From Rossellomorea vietnamensis NBRC 101237 (lineage in GTDB: Bacteria > Bacillota > Bacilli > Bacillales > Bacillaceae_B): DNA of 64,000 bases. The notes under the pieces were generated by a model that saw nothing but the letters and a program-made list of their open reading frames with translations, had not been told where the DNA came from and did not search any database. Below, piece by piece: positions 8,038 through 16,736 of this stretch (within the stretch, counting starts at the first letter, position 1; each line of letters begins with the position of its first letter). Made by a program: the position numbers and the translations under genes. Where the stretch lies: assembly GCF_001591825.1 (NCBI RefSeq), contig NZ_BCVQ01000022.1, forward strand, positions 1-64,000, in the 5' to 3' direction.

Positions 8038-9062
8038 TTGGAATTTCCGTTTATCTGTCTGATGAAGATGCCGAAGAGAGGATTCTTCGTGCCTCTTCAT
8101 CCGGTGTCAAGCTCGCTTTTACCTCTCTTCATATTCCGGAAGAATCAGGGATCAGCCGTAAGCGGGTGAGGGATCTACTCTCCCTTTTTAAAAAGGAAGG
8201 GTTCCAGGTATTTGCCGATGTATCGAAAAAGACACCTGCCTTGTTAGGGCTTCATCATTTTGAAGAGCTGAAGGAACTGGGCGTCACGTCCCTGAGACTG
8301 GACGATGGATTCACGACGGATGAAATGCTCGAGTTATCCCGTCAGTTTCGGATCGCCATCAATGCCAGTACCGTTGGAGAAAAAGAACTGCAACGGTGGA
8401 TCGATTGCGGCCTGGAAACAGGGAGCATGATTGCCTGGCATAATTTTTATCCGAAACCCGAAACGGGGCTGGATGAGGAGTATTTTCTGAAGCAGCAACA
8501 TCTGTATGATACGCTCGGCATTCCCGTCTATGCGTTCATACCAGGCGATGAAAAGAAGCGAGGCCCTCTTCATCTGGGCCTTCCCACTTTGGAAGACCAC
8601 CGTGGTCAAAGTCCTTACGTCAGTGCCGTACAATTGAAGCGGTGGGGCGTGACGGGTATATTCGTTGGCGATCCAGGCTGTTCTGAAGGATTGCTTGAAA
8701 AACTTGTACGCTTTGATCAGGAGGATGTCATCCAGCTCTCTTACAGTGGAAGCGGTAAAATCGAAGGGGAGTATCAGCTCAGACCGGATCCGGGCCGGGA
8801 TGTGTTTCGGTTGTTGGACACAAGGACGGAAAGTGAGCTCCCTCCACAACATACCGGGGAGCGGCCGCGGGGTGCGATTACACAGGATAATGATCTGTAT
8901 GGGCGGTACAAGGGTGAAATGCAGATTGTTCGACGTGACCTGGAGAGGAACCCTGCAGTCAATGTGATAGGGAGAGTGTGTGACAAAGATCTTCTTTTAC
9001 TGGAATGGATCCAACCAGGTCAAAAGCTCCGATTGGTCAGAGGGACGGACCTTCTAAACTAG
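8034..9062 (+). CDS. mupG: 6-phospho-N-acetylmuramidase, DUF871 family
   Basis: A 342-residue DUF871 protein with the family opening MIGISVYLSD and a TIM-barrel-like pattern (LRLDDGF, INASTV, HNFYPKPETGLDEEYF, FVGDPG). The S. aureus relative MupG splits MurNAc-6P-GlcNAc, so together with MurQ and MurP this makes a compact recycling pathway: import, disaccharide cleavage, ether cleavage. It is translationally coupled to murP. The C-terminus reads RGTDLLN; the bases encoding GTDL are a REP-like half-site (9040-9053), so the last residues may have been supplied by the repeat. A terminator follows. Confidence 0.85.
   Translation: MIGISVYLSDEDAEERILRASSSGVKLAFTSLHIPEESGISRKRVRDLLSLFKKEGFQVFADVSKKTPALLGLHHFEELKELGVTSLRLDDGFTTDEMLELSRQFRIAINASTVGEKELQRWIDCGLETGSMIAWHNFYPKPETGLDEEYFLKQQHLYDTLGIPVYAFIPGDEKKRGPLHLGLPTLEDHRGQSPYVSAVQLKRWGVTGIFVGDPGCSEGLLEKLVRFDQEDVIQLSYSGSGKIEGEYQLRPDPGRDVFRLLDTRTESELPPQHTGERPRGAITQDNDLYGRYKGEMQIVRRDLERNPAVNVIGRVCDKDLLLLEWIQPGQKLRLVRGTDLLN
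9040..9053 (+). repeat. REP-like half-site inside the mupG C-terminus
   Basis: GAGGGACGGACCTT is an exact copy of the dispersed half-site and lies in frame so that GGG ACG GAC CTT encodes GTDL, three codons before the stop. Confidence 0.7.
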
Positions 9063-9066
9063 TAGT

Positions 9067-9099
9067 AAAAGAGCGTGGGGACCTTCTCATGCTCTTTTT
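9067..9099 (+). terminator. mur operon terminator
   Basis: AAAAGAGCGTG pairs with CATGCTCTTTT (one G-T pair), followed by a T-run. Confidence 0.85.
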
Positions 9100-9203
9100 C
9101 ATTTTCAACGAGGAATCAAAAGCCATGTGCCTCTTTTCATGACATATTTAAATATACTCATTAAATTCCCCCATTTTTCTGTTATGATATTATCAACGAA
9201 TAT

Positions 9204-9211
9204 TTCGACAA
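9204..9211 (-). promoter_or_regulatory. Spo0A-box-like site upstream of the kinase
   Basis: TTCGACAA is the exact complement of the 0A-box core TTGTCGAA. It lies about 30 bases before the kinase start and just after a TATGAT that could be the -10. Spo0A feedback on a phosphorelay kinase would make sense but is inference. Confidence 0.4.
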
Positions 9212-9238
9212 TAACCGGAATGAAGGGAATGCCAATCA

Positions 9239-10360
9239 ATGACTAGTGCTTCAATCATGCTGATACAATACCTGGAAGATCATTCAGACGAATTTCTACA
9301 TAATTGGCGCAAAAGTATCGTCATTTCAGATAATGATATATATAAAGAAGAAGTATTGAATAATGGTGTGAAGATGTTTCAATTAGTGAAGCGTGCGATT
9401 GTGAAGCCCCTCACGGAAGAAGAAATCACCACACTTGCCAACAAGACGGCCCAGGAACGGGTCAATGCCAACGTAAATATAAGCGAATTTGTATACAACG
9501 TGAATATTGGCAAGAGTATCATCATCAAATGGGTGAGTAATTCTGGAATCGAACTGCGGGAATTGCAGCCCTTGATTGAAGATATCAATTCGCTATTTGA
9601 CCGCTTTTCCTATCTTGCCGTCAGAAAATATACGGAAATCAAAGAGCAGGAGCTTCAAGAGAAGGAACTGTATATCGATCAAACCCACAAGGAACGCTTG
9701 ACGATCCTCGGTCAGATGAGCTCAAGCTTCGTTCACGAATTCCGGAACCCCCTGACGTCCATCATCGGTTTCACCAAGCTCCTGCAGAACGGCTATCCTG
9801 ATCTTCCGTACCTGGATATCATGCAGCATGAGCTCGAGCAATTGAATTACCGCATTTCTCAATTCCTCCACGTATCGAGAAAAGATATAATCGATAGTAC
9901 AAGGGAAGAAATCATCCTGACCGATCACTTGGAAGAAACCATCGAGTTCCTGTATCCGAGCCTCCTGGATGGAGATGTTTCAATCGATTTCCGATGTGAG
10001 GAAGATATCAAGGTGCTCGGAAACCGTGATGAGTTAAGGCAGGTATTTCTCAACCTCATCATGAACTCCATCGACGCCCTTCAGGAAGTGGAAGGGCACA
10101 GGCAGATCAATGTCTCCTGTGATGTAAATGAGGGCAGGGCGAATCTCGTCATCTCCAACAATGGCCCCCAGATCAAAGAAGAAACCATCGAAGCGATCTT
10201 TGAACCTTTTTACACGACGAAGGACCTCGGGACGGGAATCGGCCTTTATATCTGTAAAAAATTGATTGAAAAGCATGGCGGGGATATATACTGTCATTCC
10301 GATGATCAGTGGACTACGTTTACAATTGGGATCCCTGTTGAATCAAACGTCATAATGTAA
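9239..10360 (+). CDS. Sporulation-type sensor histidine kinase, no membrane segment
   Basis: A cytoplasmic kinase of 373 residues. Residues about 1-135 form a helical sensor domain resembling the HisK_N domain of Bacillus phosphorelay kinases (the B. anthracis BA2291 type, also found alone in the pXO1/pXO2 sporulation inhibitors). The H-box is SSSFVHEFRNPLTSIIGF, so His in VHEFRNP is the phosphorylation site. The N-box is NLIMNSIDAL, followed by NNGPQI, FEPFYTTK and GTGIGLYICKKLIEKHGG. There is no response-regulator gene beside it, which fits feeding Spo0F. It stands alone between two terminators. The ligand is unknown. Confidence 0.88.
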   Translation: MTSASIMLIQYLEDHSDEFLHNWRKSIVISDNDIYKEEVLNNGVKMFQLVKRAIVKPLTEEEITTLANKTAQERVNANVNISEFVYNVNIGKSIIIKWVSNSGIELRELQPLIEDINSLFDRFSYLAVRKYTEIKEQELQEKELYIDQTHKERLTILGQMSSSFVHEFRNPLTSIIGFTKLLQNGYPDLPYLDIMQHELEQLNYRISQFLHVSRKDIIDSTREEIILTDHLEETIEFLYPSLLDGDVSIDFRCEEDIKVLGNRDELRQVFLNLIMNSIDALQEVEGHRQINVSCDVNEGRANLVISNNGPQIKEETIEAIFEPFYTTKDLGTGIGLYICKKLIEKHGGDIYCHSDDQWTTFTIGIPVESNVIM

Positions 10361-10362
10361 TA

Positions 10363-10396
10363 AAAAAACCTCATTCACCAGGAATGGGGTTTTTTC
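10363..10396. terminator. Bidirectional terminator shared by the kinase and ugd
   Basis: AAAAAACC-T-CATTC pairs with GAATG-G-GGTTTTTT. It ends both the plus-strand kinase gene and the minus-strand ugd gene. The ugd stop codon (10375-10377) lies inside the stem, so the last ugd codons are part of the terminator. Confidence 0.85.
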
Positions 10397-11712
10397 ATTG
10401 CGGTATGAGTGACGGCAGGCCTGCCAATGGAATAATAATGGATTCCGGCTTCCTTCGCCTCCTCCAGGGAAAAACAATTACGACCATCTAAGAGGATGGG
10501 GGTTTTCATGAGCTTAGCGATGGTCTTCAATCGTAACACTTTAAACTCTTCCCATTCGGTTGCAATAAACAACATGTCCTGATCCTCGATGGCTTCGAAG
10601 CAATTGTCGGCGTAAGTGACGCTTGATCCAAGAACTGACTTCGCATTTTCCAGGGCCACTGGGTCGTATACTGTAAGATTTGCTCCTTCAGCCACCAGCT
10701 GTTTGATCATTTCCATTGAAGCAGCTTCTCTGATGTCATCGGTATTGGGTTTGAAGGACAGACCCAATATCCCTGCCCGCTTTTCTTTCAGGTCCTTGAT
10801 ATGTTGTTTCGCCATTTGAACCAATTTCACTTGTTGTTTGGCATTCACGTGAATGACAGATTCCAATAATTCGAAGTCATGCTCCATTTCCCCAGCCATT
10901 TGCACGAGGGCATTCGTGTCTTTCGGAAAGCATGAGCCCCCATAGCCTATACCGGCTTGAAGAAACGAAGAGCCGATGCGCTGATCCATGCCCATTCCTT
11001 TCGCCACATCTTCTACGTTCGCTCCAAGCTTTTCGCATAAATTCGCGATTTCATTGATGAAGCTGATCTTGGTTGCTAAAAAGGCGTTGGAGGAATATTT
11101 GATCATTTCAGCGCTTTCGATTGTGGTGTGTAAAACCGGTACCCCAAACGGTGCGACCATAGATTCTAATCTCATGGCAGCCTCTTCATCATCCGTACCG
11201 ATGACAATCCGGTCACCATTGAACGTATCATGGATGGCGGATCCTTCTCTTAGAAATTCGGGATTGGAAGCAATCTTGAACGTGGCGGCTGAAGACGAAT
11301 GAGTGGCCAACCAGGATTGCACCTTGCGATTGGTCCCTACGGGAACGGTGCTCTTTGTCACAACAATCGTGCCTGTTTCCCGGGCATGTAGGCCGATTTT
11401 CTCCGCGACGTCCTGAAGGGCGGACAGATCGGCAGAGCCATCCGGACGGGAAGGGGTTCCCACGGCAATGATGATGACTTCAGCTTTCTCACAGGCAACG
11501 TGATAGTCTGTGGTAAAGGACAAATGGCCGGATTGGATGTTCTTTTGCAATAATTCTTCCAATCCCGGTTCATAGATGGGGGACTTTCCCCTCTTTAACA
11601 CCTCCACTTTTTCTTTGTTTGCGTCCAGACAAATGACGTGGTGCCCGATCTCCGCCAGGCATGCCCCTGTGACAAGACCCACATAGCCTGCCCCGATTAC
11701 TGCAACATTCAT
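10375..11712 (-). CDS. ugd: UDP-glucose 6-dehydrogenase
   Basis: Ugd oxidises UDP-glucose to UDP-glucuronate with two NAD+, feeding teichuronic acid or exopolysaccharide synthesis (the TuaD role in B. subtilis). It has 445 residues. The N-terminal Rossmann motif MNVAVIGAGYVGLVTGACLA, the GTPSRPDGSADLS loop, the catalytic Cys in GIGYGGSCFPKDT and the GLSFKPNTDDIREA block are all present. The ATG overlaps the galU stop (ATGA), so the two are coupled. The C-terminal KKPHSW is encoded by the shared terminator stem. Confidence 0.95.
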   Translation of the reverse strand: MNVAVIGAGYVGLVTGACLAEIGHHVICLDANKEKVEVLKRGKSPIYEPGLEELLQKNIQSGHLSFTTDYHVACEKAEVIIIAVGTPSRPDGSADLSALQDVAEKIGLHARETGTIVVTKSTVPVGTNRKVQSWLATHSSSAATFKIASNPEFLREGSAIHDTFNGDRIVIGTDDEEAAMRLESMVAPFGVPVLHTTIESAEMIKYSSNAFLATKISFINEIANLCEKLGANVEDVAKGMGMDQRIGSSFLQAGIGYGGSCFPKDTNALVQMAGEMEHDFELLESVIHVNAKQQVKLVQMAKQHIKDLKEKRAGILGLSFKPNTDDIREAASMEMIKQLVAEGANLTVYDPVALENAKSVLGSSVTYADNCFEAIEDQDMLFIATEWEEFKVLRLKTIAKLMKTPILLDGRNCFSLEEAKEAGIHYYSIGRPAVTHTAMKKPHSW

Positions 11713-12629
11713 TCCGTTCCCACCTTTTCAATCAGTTCTTTTAAGTATGAGGTTAATGACGATTGGAGTTCCGGTCTTTTCATTGCACACTCAATCGTCG
11801 CTTTAATGAAGCCGAACTTATCTCCGATGTCATAGCGGTCTCCGTCAAATACTTTGGCATACATGGAGTGTTCCTGATTATAGTGGTTTAATGCGTCGGT
11901 CAACTGAAATTCTCCGCCTGCTCCCGCTTGTAATCGATCTAAATAAGAAAAAATCTCAGGAGTTAGAATGTATCTTCCCATGATTGCCAGGTTTGAAGGA
12001 GCTTCATGATGAAGAGGTTTTTCAACCAGCCCCCGTATTCGGTGAAGATGGTCATCTTGCGCTATTTCCGTTGGGAAAGGGCTGACAATCCCATACTTTG
12101 ATACTTCTTCATTCTTCACTTCCTGAACTCCGATGATCGGCGCTTGAAACTCATTAAACGATTCAATCAGCTGACTGACACACGGTTGTTCAGATAGGAT
12201 CATATCGTCCCCGAGCATGACGGCAAACGGATCATCCCCGATGAAGGAACGGGCACAAAGGACGGCATGACCCAACCCGAGGGGCTCTTTCTGTCTGATA
12301 TAGTGAATGTTTGCCAGATTCGCAATCGACTGGACTTCCTCAAGGGCGTCCCATTTTTCTTTTTTCTCCAAGGTTGCTTCCAATTCATATGATTTATCAA
12401 AGTGATCCTCGATACTCCTCTTGCCGCGACCGGTAATGATGATGATATCCGTGATCCCGGAATGCACGGCCTCTTCAATGATGTATTGAATGGTCGGTTT
12501 ATCTACGATCGGGAGCATTTCCTTCGGCTGGGCCTTCGTGGCCGGGAGAAATCGAGTACCGAGTCCTGCTGCCGGGATGATGGCTTTTGTTACTTTCTTC
12601 TTCGGTAAGGACAGATCGGGTTGATTCAC
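11709..12629 (-). CDS. galU: UTP-glucose-1-phosphate uridylyltransferase
   Basis: GalU (GtaB) makes UDP-glucose from UTP and glucose-1-phosphate, the substrate of the following ugd gene and of glycolipid and teichoic acid glycosylation. The nucleotide-binding motif AAGLGTRFLPATKAQPKEMLP, the LGLGHAVLCA block and GVQEV are typical. The start is GTG at 12629, eight bases after GGAGG. An upstream in-frame GTG at 12638 lies inside that ribosome binding site. The N-terminus is a few residues longer than in B. subtilis GtaB. The 12639-12906 gap carries the promoter region on this strand and a GC-rich hairpin plus T-run that could end the protease transcript. Confidence 0.93.
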   Translation of the reverse strand: MNQPDLSLPKKKVTKAIIPAAGLGTRFLPATKAQPKEMLPIVDKPTIQYIIEEAVHSGITDIIIITGRGKRSIEDHFDKSYELEATLEKKEKWDALEEVQSIANLANIHYIRQKEPLGLGHAVLCARSFIGDDPFAVMLGDDMILSEQPCVSQLIESFNEFQAPIIGVQEVKNEEVSKYGIVSPFPTEIAQDDHLHRIRGLVEKPLHHEAPSNLAIMGRYILTPEIFSYLDRLQAGAGGEFQLTDALNHYNQEHSMYAKVFDGDRYDIGDKFGFIKATIECAMKRPELQSSLTSYLKELIEKVGTE

Positions 12630-12906
12630 GCTATACACCTCCGAAAATATGTATCTCTTTCTATATTATCAGAGGAGGGGGCGGGATATCCCTTGGGAAA
12701 GGTTGGTTTTACGAAGAATTTACATAGGTTGGGGGTTGTTTGGATGAGGTCATTCCTGTTTAAACTGGTGAATAAGAGCGGTTTCCCCCACATCTTTTCC
12801 CAGGAATATTCATCACTCTTATTTTTTTCAAAAACTCCACTTCCCAGCAAAAAAAACGACCTCGGCAGGCTCTGCAAACCCACCAAGATCAGCACCACAT
12901 TTATAC

Positions 12907-14679
12907 TTACTCCACACCCACCGCATCATAAGCCGCTTCCACCGCTTTTACTTCTGCAGAAGACTCGCCATTACGGTCAGGATACAGGTCCCTGGCCGCC
13001 TGGATGGCTGCTTGTCTCATTTCGCTGAAGCCGGATGTCGCTGTCAAATAAAGAGTGAGGGCACGATAATAGATCTTCTCTGCTTTCGCCTTGCCGATTC
13101 CCGTCACTTCCACGCCATGGTGGGTTCCGCCATCGGTCAACAGGTAAGCGGCTTTATTATTGATGGAGCTGTTAATATGCACACCGCCATTATCAAGATC
13201 CCCAAGATAACGATCGTCATAGTGATCAGGGTAGTAGCCTGATTCCGTGTATCCACCGATATATACGGATGCCGGATCCTTCATGTCCCGAAGTCCATCG
13301 CCGGAGCGGTTCGGTGTCCAAATGTCTTCACCCAGGAGCCACAGGTCGTCTCCTGTTTTATTCTCTACAAAAGACCCCATGATGTCTGCAAGGGATTCAT
13401 TAATGGCACCCGATTCATTCTTATAAACAAGGTCGGCAGTCCGGTCTATGACCCCGTGCGTCATTTCGTGACCGATGACATCAAGACCACCGGAAAGGGA
13501 GATCATCCGCTCACCGTCTCCGTCACCGTACAGCATTTGCTTTCCGTTCCAGGCTGCGTTGTTCCATTTCTCCCCGATATGGACGGTAGAAATGAGTTTC
13601 ATGCCATTGTTGTCCAAGGAGTTACGAGCGAACTTCGTTTTGTAATAATCAAATACTTTCCCTGCATTGAGATGGGCGGACACAGCGGCCGGATCATAGA
13701 AAAAGCTTTTCGGACTTGTCACTTCGAAACCGGTCAAACCGAAGAGGGCGGATAGAATGATAAACGTATTGGGTGGCATCTGGTTGGCTTTAAACGTATG
13801 AATGCCATTGGCCCTTGTCCCGTCAAATAGATAATGTGTGCCATTGGCCATGTCTTTTACAGCGTTAAAGGTCTGCAGATTCCCAAACATGTCCATTCCC
13901 CGGGCCTGTACCGGTTGGGTGGCAGGAGGGAGGGCCCTTGTGGAAGCTTTCACGTAACTCGGTGTCACTTCCCCGCTCGATTTAAAGTCTTTCGTTGCGT
14001 CTTGGATCTCGTTGTAGTGGTTGATGACTTCACCGGTCGTAGCATCCACGAAGTAGTGGAAGTAGCCTGGTGCTGGGACGGACGTCGAAGCTTTTACCAG
14101 ATAAGATAGAACATACTTTCCTTCATGAGGATAGATGATAAGTTCCGATTCAATTCCATCATAATCTGAGACTTTCCCAATTTCCCCGTCGATACTCGTT
14201 TTTACTGTCTCGAGGGCTTCCTCTTTGGAAACGGATGCCTCAGTAGGGACAGCAGATTTTGATAGATTTTGAGAAACACTTCCGAAGAAGGCTTTCACAT
14301 CATTGTTTGAATCCAATGCGATGGTTTGCTCCGATCCATATACAGGAACCCCGCCGAGCTGCTCGACGGTTCTGAAATGATAGGAACCATGCTTACTGTC
14401 GGCTTCCTCTTGAATGATCTTGAATTGGTTCTTTGCCGCCTCGATGGATACAACTGACTTCGTTTGGGGTTGTAACACTTTGGACTGCAGGAACTGATAC
14501 AGCACATCCTGCTTTGACAATCCTTCAGGGGCATCCCATGACTCTACTATGTAGGAAGGACTGCCCTTGACCTGATCATTCGCCAGCACATTGTAGCCTG
14601 GTGCCGCCAGACTCCCTAATGCAAGGGAGGTCGCGATCAACACGGGTATCGTTCTCTTCTTCATCTTCTTCTGTTTCAA
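12907..14679 (-). CDS. Secreted neutral metalloprotease (bacillolysin, M4)
   Basis: A preproenzyme of about 590 residues. A signal peptide (KKRTIPVLIATSLALGSLAAP) is followed by an FTP/PepSY-type propeptide to about residue 245 and the thermolysin-type catalytic domain. VIGHEMTHGVIDRTA carries the zinc-binding HExxH, and GAINESLADIMG supplies the third zinc ligand Glu. The substrate-binding His region is visible in GGVHINSSINNKAAYLL. The start is TTG at 14679, just after GGAGAGGTGA; the open frame extends further upstream without a start signal. It is divergent from the TasA matrix operon, whose products could be substrates; this is inference from position only. Confidence 0.92.
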   Translation of the reverse strand: MKQKKMKKRTIPVLIATSLALGSLAAPGYNVLANDQVKGSPSYIVESWDAPEGLSKQDVLYQFLQSKVLQPQTKSVVSIEAAKNQFKIIQEEADSKHGSYHFRTVEQLGGVPVYGSEQTIALDSNNDVKAFFGSVSQNLSKSAVPTEASVSKEEALETVKTSIDGEIGKVSDYDGIESELIIYPHEGKYVLSYLVKASTSVPAPGYFHYFVDATTGEVINHYNEIQDATKDFKSSGEVTPSYVKASTRALPPATQPVQARGMDMFGNLQTFNAVKDMANGTHYLFDGTRANGIHTFKANQMPPNTFIILSALFGLTGFEVTSPKSFFYDPAAVSAHLNAGKVFDYYKTKFARNSLDNNGMKLISTVHIGEKWNNAAWNGKQMLYGDGDGERMISLSGGLDVIGHEMTHGVIDRTADLVYKNESGAINESLADIMGSFVENKTGDDLWLLGEDIWTPNRSGDGLRDMKDPASVYIGGYTESGYYPDHYDDRYLGDLDNGGVHINSSINNKAAYLLTDGGTHHGVEVTGIGKAKAEKIYYRALTLYLTATSGFSEMRQAAIQAARDLYPDRNGESSAEVKAVEAAYDAVGVE

Positions 14680-14718
14680 ACCAATCACCTCTCCGAAAAG
14701 TAATGTAGAACACCTCCA

Positions 14719-14747
14719 ATTATTCAGAATAATCAAATCATGGTCAA
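14719..14747 (-). promoter_or_regulatory. Bacillolysin promoter
   Basis: On the minus strand TTGACC, a 17-base spacer and AATAAT form a sigma-A-type promoter about 40 bases before the start. Confidence 0.5.
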
Positions 14748-14821
14748 TTGGGTTAATGGGAATGGCTTTGTCCGGTGATATGGACGTGAAGAATGACAAT
14801 TTCCCTGGAAATAACCCCGAA

Positions 14822-14871
14822 TTCGACATGGAAATGACCCGATTTACAAGCAGGCACCGCTATTTTACGAT
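14822..14871 (+). promoter_or_regulatory. Matrix operon promoter with upstream 0A-like box
   Basis: TTTACA (14843-14848), 17 bases and TACGAT (14866-14871) form a promoter before DUF4047-sipW-tasA. TTCGACA at 14822-14828, complement of the 0A core TGTCGAA, lies just upstream of the -35. Confidence 0.45.
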
Positions 14872-14906
14872 TAGAACCAATAAAGCAACCAAGGAGGCGT
14901 CAGGAA

Positions 14907-15482
14907 ATGACAGGGCGTTTCGGCAAACTCTTGATCCCGGGTTTAGTATGTATAAATCTATCATTGACCCTCCATCTGATGGGGGAAACAGAAGCGGCTT
15001 TTTCCACTCAGGAAACGAGCGGCACCATGGCATACTCAATGGCATTCGTCTTCCCGGCTACGATTCAGCAGATGGAGCAAGAAGCAAAGGTGGAGGCTGA
15101 GGAGATTGGGCAGCTGTATCGAGGGTATGAGGATCTCAACTTGGAAGAGGCCCTTCTTTTAAAAGGAAAAGTAGTTAAGGGTAACGAGGCTTTACAGACA
15201 CTTCATACCAAAATGGAAAGTTATTATCAGGAAGCATTGAACGACCCAAAGGAATTTCACTATGTAATAGAAGGATTTTTAAAAGTGGACAAGCTTGTGG
15301 GGAACATCGATGCTGAGGGGGAAATCACCAGGCTTGAATCATATATTGAGAGCTTGCGAGGGGCAGGGGAAACATCTGTCGAAGGGAAGAAACCGGATGA
15401 AGATGCAGGACCTGTCACGAGTGAAATGATCCCGGTAAAAGACTCTGAGGACGCTGGAAAACAAGAGGGGGAATCCGAATGA
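14907..15482 (+). CDS. Exported DUF4047-type protein of the TasA operon
   Basis: A 191-residue protein with an N-terminal hydrophobic signal (KLLIPGLVCINLSLTLHLMG) and a processed-looking TEAAFSTQETS junction like that of SipW substrates. The middle (about 60-150) is helical and charged, and the tail is acidic. It matches what I know as DUF4047 proteins encoded before sipW in many Bacillus. It occupies the position of TapA in B. subtilis tapA-sipW-tasA but shows no recognisable TapA similarity; a role as fibre anchor or assembly factor is inference. The AAGGAGG site is nine bases before the ATG. The stop overlaps the sipW start (ATGA). Confidence 0.7.
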   Translation: MTGRFGKLLIPGLVCINLSLTLHLMGETEAAFSTQETSGTMAYSMAFVFPATIQQMEQEAKVEAEEIGQLYRGYEDLNLEEALLLKGKVVKGNEALQTLHTKMESYYQEALNDPKEFHYVIEGFLKVDKLVGNIDAEGEITRLESYIESLRGAGETSVEGKKPDEDAGPVTSEMIPVKDSEDAGKQEGESE

Positions 15483-16024
15483 AACAATCATTCTTCATAC
15501 TCAGAAAAATAACCGTCGCCATCACTTTCATCCTATTCTGTTCACTGGCCTTCATCGTCTTATCGTCGAGGGCGTCGGGAGGAGAGCCAACGATCCTGAA
15601 CCATCAATTTAAGGTCGTCCTGTCGGGTTCCATGGAGCCCACCTTTCAAACGGGATCGGTGATTGTGATCGAAAAAGCAAAAGCCGATCGGGAATATAAG
15701 AAAAATCAGATCATCACCTTCCGATCAGAGGATAAGTTGATCACCCACCGAATCATCGACATGAAAGAAAGCAATGGTCAAACTCTTTATGTCACAAAAG
15801 GGGACAACAATGACGCACCCGACCGGGGTTATGTCCTCACTCATAACATCGTGGGAAGCTATTCGGATTTCACCGTCCCGTATCTGGGCTATGCCGTAAA
15901 CTATGCGTCTTCGAAAGTAGGGTCTGCCCTTCTACTATTCATTCCGGGACTCCTTCTCGTTTTTTCAGCGGTACGATCCATTTTTGTGACATTGAAGGAA
16001 GTTGAAGTCAACACCACTGGTTGA
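15479..16024 (+). CDS. sipW: SipW-type signal peptidase I (S26B)
   Basis: An ER-type signal peptidase of 181 residues that processes TasA-family proteins. There is an N-terminal membrane segment (TVAITFILFCSLAFIVL), the catalytic Ser in VLSGSMEPTFQTGSVIVIE, and His in the ITHRIID box in place of the Lys of bacterial-type enzymes. A second C-terminal hydrophobic segment (GSALLLFIPGLLLVFSAV) follows. It is translationally coupled to the DUF4047 gene and lies 69 bases before tasA. Confidence 0.92.
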   Translation: MKQSFFILRKITVAITFILFCSLAFIVLSSRASGGEPTILNHQFKVVLSGSMEPTFQTGSVIVIEKAKADREYKKNQIITFRSEDKLITHRIIDMKESNGQTLYVTKGDNNDAPDRGYVLTHNIVGSYSDFTVPYLGYAVNYASSKVGSALLLFIPGLLLVFSAVRSIFVTLKEVEVNTTG

Positions 16025-16093
16025 TCCTGTTATTTGTCGATTGTGACGAATGATAGATTGATAAATAGATAAAACAAAGGGAGGAAGAAGAAT

Positions 16094-16696
16094 ATGAGTT
16101 TTGCAAAGAAGGTAAGCAAGGGAGTATTAACGGCAGCATTGGGGTTTTCATTGATGGGTGGAGGTACATACGCTTATTTCAGCGATACGGTTGAGACGCA
16201 GAATACGTTTGCTGCTGGAACATTGGATCTCGCTGTGAATCCTGAAGTGGTCGTGAATGTGGAGAACATCAAGCCGGGTGATGAAATCCAGCGTGAATTC
16301 ACCCTGGAAAACAACGGAACACTCGACATCTACAAAGTACTCCTTGGGACAAACTATACAGTGGAGGATGCGATGCAAAACGGTGCGGCCAATGGGGATG
16401 ACCTCGCCAAGCATATCAAGGTCACCATCATGTACAATCAAGGAAGCGCCTATTCACCAGTAGTGGAAACATCTCTATTCGAACTGAAGAATCAGACACC
16501 GGATCTGACCGCCATGAACACCTTCGTTGGCAGTGAAGTCGTTCCCGATGGTATCCCTGCTGGCGGCAGTGAGAAAATCCTCGTCCTTTTCGAATTCGTC
16601 GATAATGGCGAAGACCAGAATGAATTCCAGGGAGACGCCCTGAAGGTCAACTGGACGTTCAACGCAGAGCAAGGCGAGGGAACACTACATGAATAA
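16094..16696 (+). CDS. tasA: TasA/camelysin-family matrix protein
   Basis: A 200-residue secreted protein of the TasA/CalY (peptidase M73, camelysin-like) family, which form biofilm fibres. The signal region FAKKVSKGVLTAALGFSLMGGGTYAYFSDT and the first strand TQNTFAAGTLDLAVNP are hallmarks, followed by the beta-rich domain with KPGDEIQREFTLENNGTL. AGGGAGGAAGAAG precedes the ATG. A 0A-like TTTGTCGAT at 16033-16041 in the sipW-tasA gap may mark an internal control site. Only one TasA paralogue is present here. It is closer in size to CalY than to B. subtilis TasA (261 residues). Confidence 0.88.
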   Translation: MSFAKKVSKGVLTAALGFSLMGGGTYAYFSDTVETQNTFAAGTLDLAVNPEVVVNVENIKPGDEIQREFTLENNGTLDIYKVLLGTNYTVEDAMQNGAANGDDLAKHIKVTIMYNQGSAYSPVVETSLFELKNQTPDLTAMNTFVGSEVVPDGIPAGGSEKILVLFEFVDNGEDQNEFQGDALKVNWTFNAEQGEGTLHE

Positions 16697-16707
16697 ACGC
16701 TAAACGA

Positions 16708-16733
16708 AACCCCCTGGAGGTCTCCAGGGGGTT
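16708..16733. terminator. Bidirectional terminator between tasA and the GGDEF-EAL gene
   Basis: AACCCCCTGGAG pairs perfectly with CTCCAGGGGGTT around a two-base centre. Confidence 0.85.
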
Positions 16734-16736
16734 ATT

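Noticed and set aside
12626..13028. Frames in both directions in the galU-protease gap
   Set aside because: They overlap galU or protease coding ends, lack ribosome binding sites and show no family features.
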